In this document: positions 7,122 to 9,110 of the stretch, in pieces
Layout: each line of letters opens with the position of its first letter
Position numbering within the stretch: the first letter of the stretch is position 1
Origin: an uncultured Clostridia bacterium
GTDB taxonomy: Bacteria > Bacillota > Clostridia > Oscillospirales > CAG-272
Direction: 5' to 3'
DNA: 9,110 nt
Assembly: GCA_946618395.1 (NCBI GenBank)
Contig: CAMOLD010000048.1
Location: 1 to 9,110, forward strand
Program-made: the position numbers and the translations under genes
Notes under the pieces: model-generated
What the model saw: only the letters and a program-made list of their open reading frames with translations
The model's database searches: none
Told to the model about the DNA's origin: nothing

Positions 7122-8030
7122 TTATTTTTTCTTCTTTTGCGGCAGGGGAATTTGCACCAGGATGATGGCGGCAAACAGAATGATACTGCCAAAAATCTCC
7201 CGCAGGGTCATGCGCTCGTGCAAAATCAGCGCGCCGGCAAGAACCGCAAAGACCGATTCCAGGCTCATCAAAAGCGAGGCTACGGTTGCGTCGGTGTGCT
7301 TTTGCCCCACCATTTGCAGGGTGTAGCCAACCCCTCCCGAAATCAATCCGCAGTAAAGAATGGGAATTGCCGCCGAAACAATTTTTGCCCAGCTGGGTTG
7401 CTCGGCAATAAACGCCGCAACGGTGGAAATCACCGACGCCGTTGCAAACTGAACTGCCGACATTTGAATGGGGTTGACCTGCCCGATAAAATGATCGCAA
7501 AACAGGATATGTCCGCTAAACAACAGCGCGCAAACGCAAAGGAGGAGGTCTCCGCGCGTCATTTGGAACTGCTCGTTCATGCAGAGCAGATACATGCCCA
7601 AAACGCCAACCAGCACCGCCGTCCAAACCAGCCAGGTGCCTTTTTTGCGGAAGAGTAGAAAGCTTAAAACCGGGACGATCAACATATATAAAGCGGTAAT
7701 AAACCCGGCTTTTCCGGCGCTGGTTTCCACAATTCCAAATTGCTGAAAAATGGTTGCCGTTGCCAAAAAGGCCCCGCAGCCAACGCCGCCAATCAATGTA
7801 TATTGAATTCTCTTTTTCTTTGCCTCGGTTGGCTCCGGCGTTTGCCGCTTCCGTAAATCCATGCCAATTGCCGGAATTGCCAGCACCACCGCGGCAAGAA
7901 TCATGCGTGCGGCGGTAAAGGTCAACGGCTCAATGGAATCCATTCCGGAGCGCTGCGCCACGAATGCGGAGCCCCAGATGACGGCGGTCAAAAGCAGGAT
8001 GGCAGGACCGAAAAATTTGTTATTCTTCAT
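7122..8030 (-). CDS. EamA/DMT-family transporter
   Basis: This 302-residue integral membrane protein has ten predicted helices in two five-helix EamA halves, the usual size and layout for drug/metabolite transporters of the 10-TMS type. The first half opens with ILLLTAVIWGSAFVAQRSG (residues ~11-29). Its later helices include FITALYMLIVPVLSFLLF and WLVWTAVLVGVLGMYLL. The second half shows LLLCVCALLFSGHILF and ILYCGLISGGVGYTLQMVGQ, then DATVASLLMSLESVFAVLAG, and a last helix before the basic tail PQKKKK. The ATG overlaps the end of the upstream acetyltransferase gene by 11 nt. No clear ribosome binding site of its own is seen, so translation is probably coupled. The substrate cannot be told; amino-acid or metabolite export is common in the family. 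Confidence 0.93.
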   Translation of the reverse strand: MKNNKFFGPAILLLTAVIWGSAFVAQRSGMDSIEPLTFTAARMILAAVVLAIPAIGMDLRKRQTPEPTEAKKKRIQYTLIGGVGCGAFLATATIFQQFGIVETSAGKAGFITALYMLIVPVLSFLLFRKKGTWLVWTAVLVGVLGMYLLCMNEQFQMTRGDLLLCVCALLFSGHILFCDHFIGQVNPIQMSAVQFATASVISTVAAFIAEQPSWAKIVSAAIPILYCGLISGGVGYTLQMVGQKHTDATVASLLMSLESVFAVLAGALILHERMTLREIFGSIILFAAIILVQIPLPQKKKK

Positions 8031-8778
8031 TTGTTTGCGCTACCAGTTTCAAAAATTTGGTGTCGTTCATTTGCTCGTTGGTCAGGTATTTCCCGTTATA
8101 GAAGAGCGCGTAGGTGGTTATGGGCGTTGGGGCGTTTTGCGCGGCAAATTTGGTTTCCAGATTGACGGCGCGGAAGGGAATGCCGTGCGCCTTTGCGGTT
8201 GCCTCCAAAATTGGCACGTATTTGCCGTTGAAGGGGCATTGGTTGGTGTAATAGAGGACGTAGCCGCTCTCGTCAATATGCGGGTGTTTTGCGCAGTCCT
8301 TGAAGCGCGGGAGGGGTGCCTCCGGCGAAAAAGGGAGATACCAGAGCTGAACGCCGTTCTCCGCCGTGTCGCAAACCGAAAAGCCTTTGTATTTCAAATA
8401 TTTCGGGTCGGCAAGAAAGGGGAGCTTTTTTGCCGCGGACAAAATGCAAAGCCCCAGCTTGCCGGTGGCTTTTCCATCCCGGATGCACTCGTTTAAAAGG
8501 TCGTTGGAATATCCGTGCCCCTTGAACGAGCCGGAAACCCAAAGGCAGTTGATGTAAAGATATCCGTTGGCTTCAATCGGGTTCCAGGCGTTCTCGGCGG
8601 GAATGTATTCAATAAAGCATTTTCCGCGCTCGGTGCTTTTCAGGAATACCAGTCCTTCGTCAAAGCGGTCGGCAAGCCATGCTTTTTTGGAAGCGACTTG
8701 AACGTCCTTGTTGTTGGAAATGGCACAGCAAATATGCTCGTTTCCCAAATTTTCTTTCGTCACTCTGATGTATTCCAT
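8020..8778 (-). CDS. GNAT N-acetyltransferase with C-terminal YoaP domain
   Basis: This protein has 252 residues from the ATG at 8778 (MEYIRVTKEN). That start is preferred to a longer upstream frame because AGGAGGG (8782-8788) lies just before it and the extended -10 promoter (8809-8817) lies inside the longer frame. Residues ~1-150 are a GNAT fold. VSGSFKGHGYSNDLL is the acetyl-CoA-binding motif A (usual Q/R-x-x-G-x-G, here with Ser in the first position). The C-terminal ~75 residues carry YVLYYTNQCPFNGKYVP, typical of the YoaP-like domain, a thioredoxin-like unit with a single CPF cysteine. The same two-part layout is known in B. subtilis YoaP (from memory). The acceptor substrate is unknown. 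It overlaps the downstream transporter gene by 11 nt, so the pair is an operon and may act on one metabolite (modify, then export); that link is inference. Confidence 0.9.
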   Translation of the reverse strand: MEYIRVTKENLGNEHICCAISNNKDVQVASKKAWLADRFDEGLVFLKSTERGKCFIEYIPAENAWNPIEANGYLYINCLWVSGSFKGHGYSNDLLNECIRDGKATGKLGLCILSAAKKLPFLADPKYLKYKGFSVCDTAENGVQLWYLPFSPEAPLPRFKDCAKHPHIDESGYVLYYTNQCPFNGKYVPILEATAKAHGIPFRAVNLETKFAAQNAPTPITTYALFYNGKYLTNEQMNDTKFLKLVAQTNEE

Positions 8779-8781
8779 AAG

Positions 8782-8788
8782 CCCTCCT
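8782..8788 (-). promoter_or_regulatory. Ribosome binding site fixing the GNAT start
   Basis: On the minus strand AGGAGGG is followed by CTT and then ATG. The spacing is slightly short but the match is strong. It rules out the longer in-frame extension that would run back into the hairpin array. Confidence 0.8.
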
Positions 8789-8808
8789 GCTTTCAAATTA
8801 TCAATACC

Positions 8809-8817
8809 ATTATAGCA
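8809..8817 (-). promoter_or_regulatory. Extended -10 promoter of the GNAT-DMT operon
   Basis: On the minus strand the sequence reads TGCTATAAT: a perfect TATAAT (complement of 8809-8814) with a TGn extension. The -35 position 17 nt upstream is poor (ATCACG). Predicted transcription starts near 8802, giving a leader of about 25 nt that holds the ribosome binding site. The -35/-10 spacer overlaps the first hairpin of the neighbouring array. Confidence 0.7.
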
Positions 8818-9013
8818 CGAACACCGCTGTTCGTGATGTTTGCGCTGCATGCGCAAGTGATGTTGTGCCTGCGGCACAGTGATGTTGCTCCCTGCGGTCG
8901 CAGTGATGCGATGTGTTCCTTTTCACGCGCGAAGCGCACATCACGTCCGAAGGACGCATCACGTTTCGACTTTGTCGAAACTCATCACTGTTCCGCGCAA
9001 GCGGAACACATCG
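8816..9013. repeat. Head-to-head array of about eight short hairpins with GTGATG / CATCAC spacers
   Basis: This ~200-bp stretch has no gene. The units are: H1 CACGAACA/TGTTCGTG (8816-8835); H2 TTGCGC/GCGCAA (8840-8856); H3 TGTGCC/GGCACA (8864-8878); H4 TGC..CC/GG..GCA with two mismatches (8886-8902); H5 GCGC-GAA-GCGC (8927-8937) inside GATGTG/CACATC (8910-8942); H6 CGTCC/GGACG (8944-8956); H7 GTTTCGAC/GTCGAAAC (8963-8981); H8 TGTTCCGC/GCGGAACA (8989-9008). Spacers read (G)TGATGT after H1, GTGATGT after H2 and H3, and GTGATG after H4. After the centre they read CATCAC (after H5), GCATCAC (after H6) and TCATCAC (after H7). Arms differ from unit to unit but each is self-complementary. I do not recognise a named repeat family. 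Confidence 0.85.
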
Positions 9014-9015
9014 TT

Positions 9016-9053
9016 GACAAAAAAGCACTTGCCAAAGCAAGTGCTTTTTTGTC
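9016..9053 (-). terminator. Bidirectional terminator after tRNA-Ser
   Basis: A 17-bp perfect stem: GAC, six A, GCACTTGC (9016-9032), loop CAAA, then GCAAGTGC, six T, GTC (9037-9053). It is symmetric, so it can act on both strands. It begins 2 bp after the CCA end of tRNA-Ser and isolates that gene from the hairpin array. Confidence 0.9.
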
Positions 9054-9055
9054 TG

Positions 9056-9110
9056 TGGCGGAGAGGGCGAGATTCGAACTCGCGGTCGGTTATTAGCCGA
9101 ACACACGATT
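9056..9110 (-). tRNA. tRNA-Ser, 3' part (5' half outside window)
   Basis: Fifty-five nt of a class II tRNA are visible: the end of the anticodon loop and its 3' stem (AA then TCGTG), a long variable arm (TCGG/CCGA), T arm GCGAG-TTCGAAT-CTCGC, acceptor strand CCTCTCC, discriminator G and encoded CCA. The CCTCTCC-G-CCA end and the long variable arm point to serine rather than leucine or tyrosine. The anticodon itself is just beyond the window edge, so the isoacceptor is not determined. Confidence 0.85.

Noticed and set aside
7029..7658. 209-codon plus-strand frame opposite the transporter
   Set aside because: It crosses the terminator hairpin and lies antisense to a clear ten-helix membrane protein.
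8779..8877. N-terminal extension of the GNAT protein to an upstream start
   Set aside because: The extension would be encoded by the promoter and hairpin array, reads as a His/Gln/Cys-rich tract, and the strong ribosome binding site points to the ATG at 8778.
8816..9013. CRISPR array
   Set aside because: There is no long constant repeat. The only constant parts are 6-7 bp, the variable parts are themselves palindromic, and no cas gene is visible.

Overview
The window looks like chromosomal DNA from an uncultured or gut-type member of the Clostridia (Bacillota). The basis is moderate: strong AGGAGG-type ribosome binding sites, tRNA genes with encoded CCA, a YoaP-type acetyltransferase, and large secreted Ser/Thr/Gly/Asn-rich repeat proteins of a kind common in that class. 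The genus cannot be told from the sequence.

Left two thirds (1-6725, + strand): a tight unit of three genes. First comes the 3' part of a giant secreted repeat protein, open at the left edge, built from about 1.1 kb beta-helix-like modules and a small C-terminal domain. After 25 bp comes a secreted protein with a signal peptide, a second copy of that small domain, a GH49 (dextranase)-like beta-sandwich plus beta-helix, and a C-terminal beta-rich domain. After another 32 bp comes a 38-residue peptide gene, too short for most gene callers, followed by a strong terminator. The shared domain, close spacing and common terminator suggest that the three are co-expressed at the cell surface, perhaps for glycan binding or breakdown. 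One of the three catalytic aspartates expected of the GH49-like protein appears to be Asn.

Right third (6844-9110, - strand, convergent with the first unit): tRNA-Leu(UAG) with its own terminator, then a two-gene operon (a GNAT-YoaP acetyltransferase followed, with an 11-nt overlap, by a ten-helix EamA/DMT transporter), then the 3' part of a tRNA-Ser gene that runs off the right edge.

The most unusual DNA structures are in the intergenic spaces. (1) Between the GNAT gene and tRNA-Ser (8816-9013) lies an array of about eight small hairpins. Their arms differ, but they are separated by a near-constant GTGATG spacer that switches to its reverse complement CATCAC halfway along, so two arrays meet head to head. 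The left end of the array overlaps the GNAT-DMT promoter. (2) Immediately upstream of tRNA-Leu lies an inverted copy of the tRNA's own 5' end joined to its 3' acceptor strand, a pseudo-tRNA that could base-pair with the precursor tRNA.
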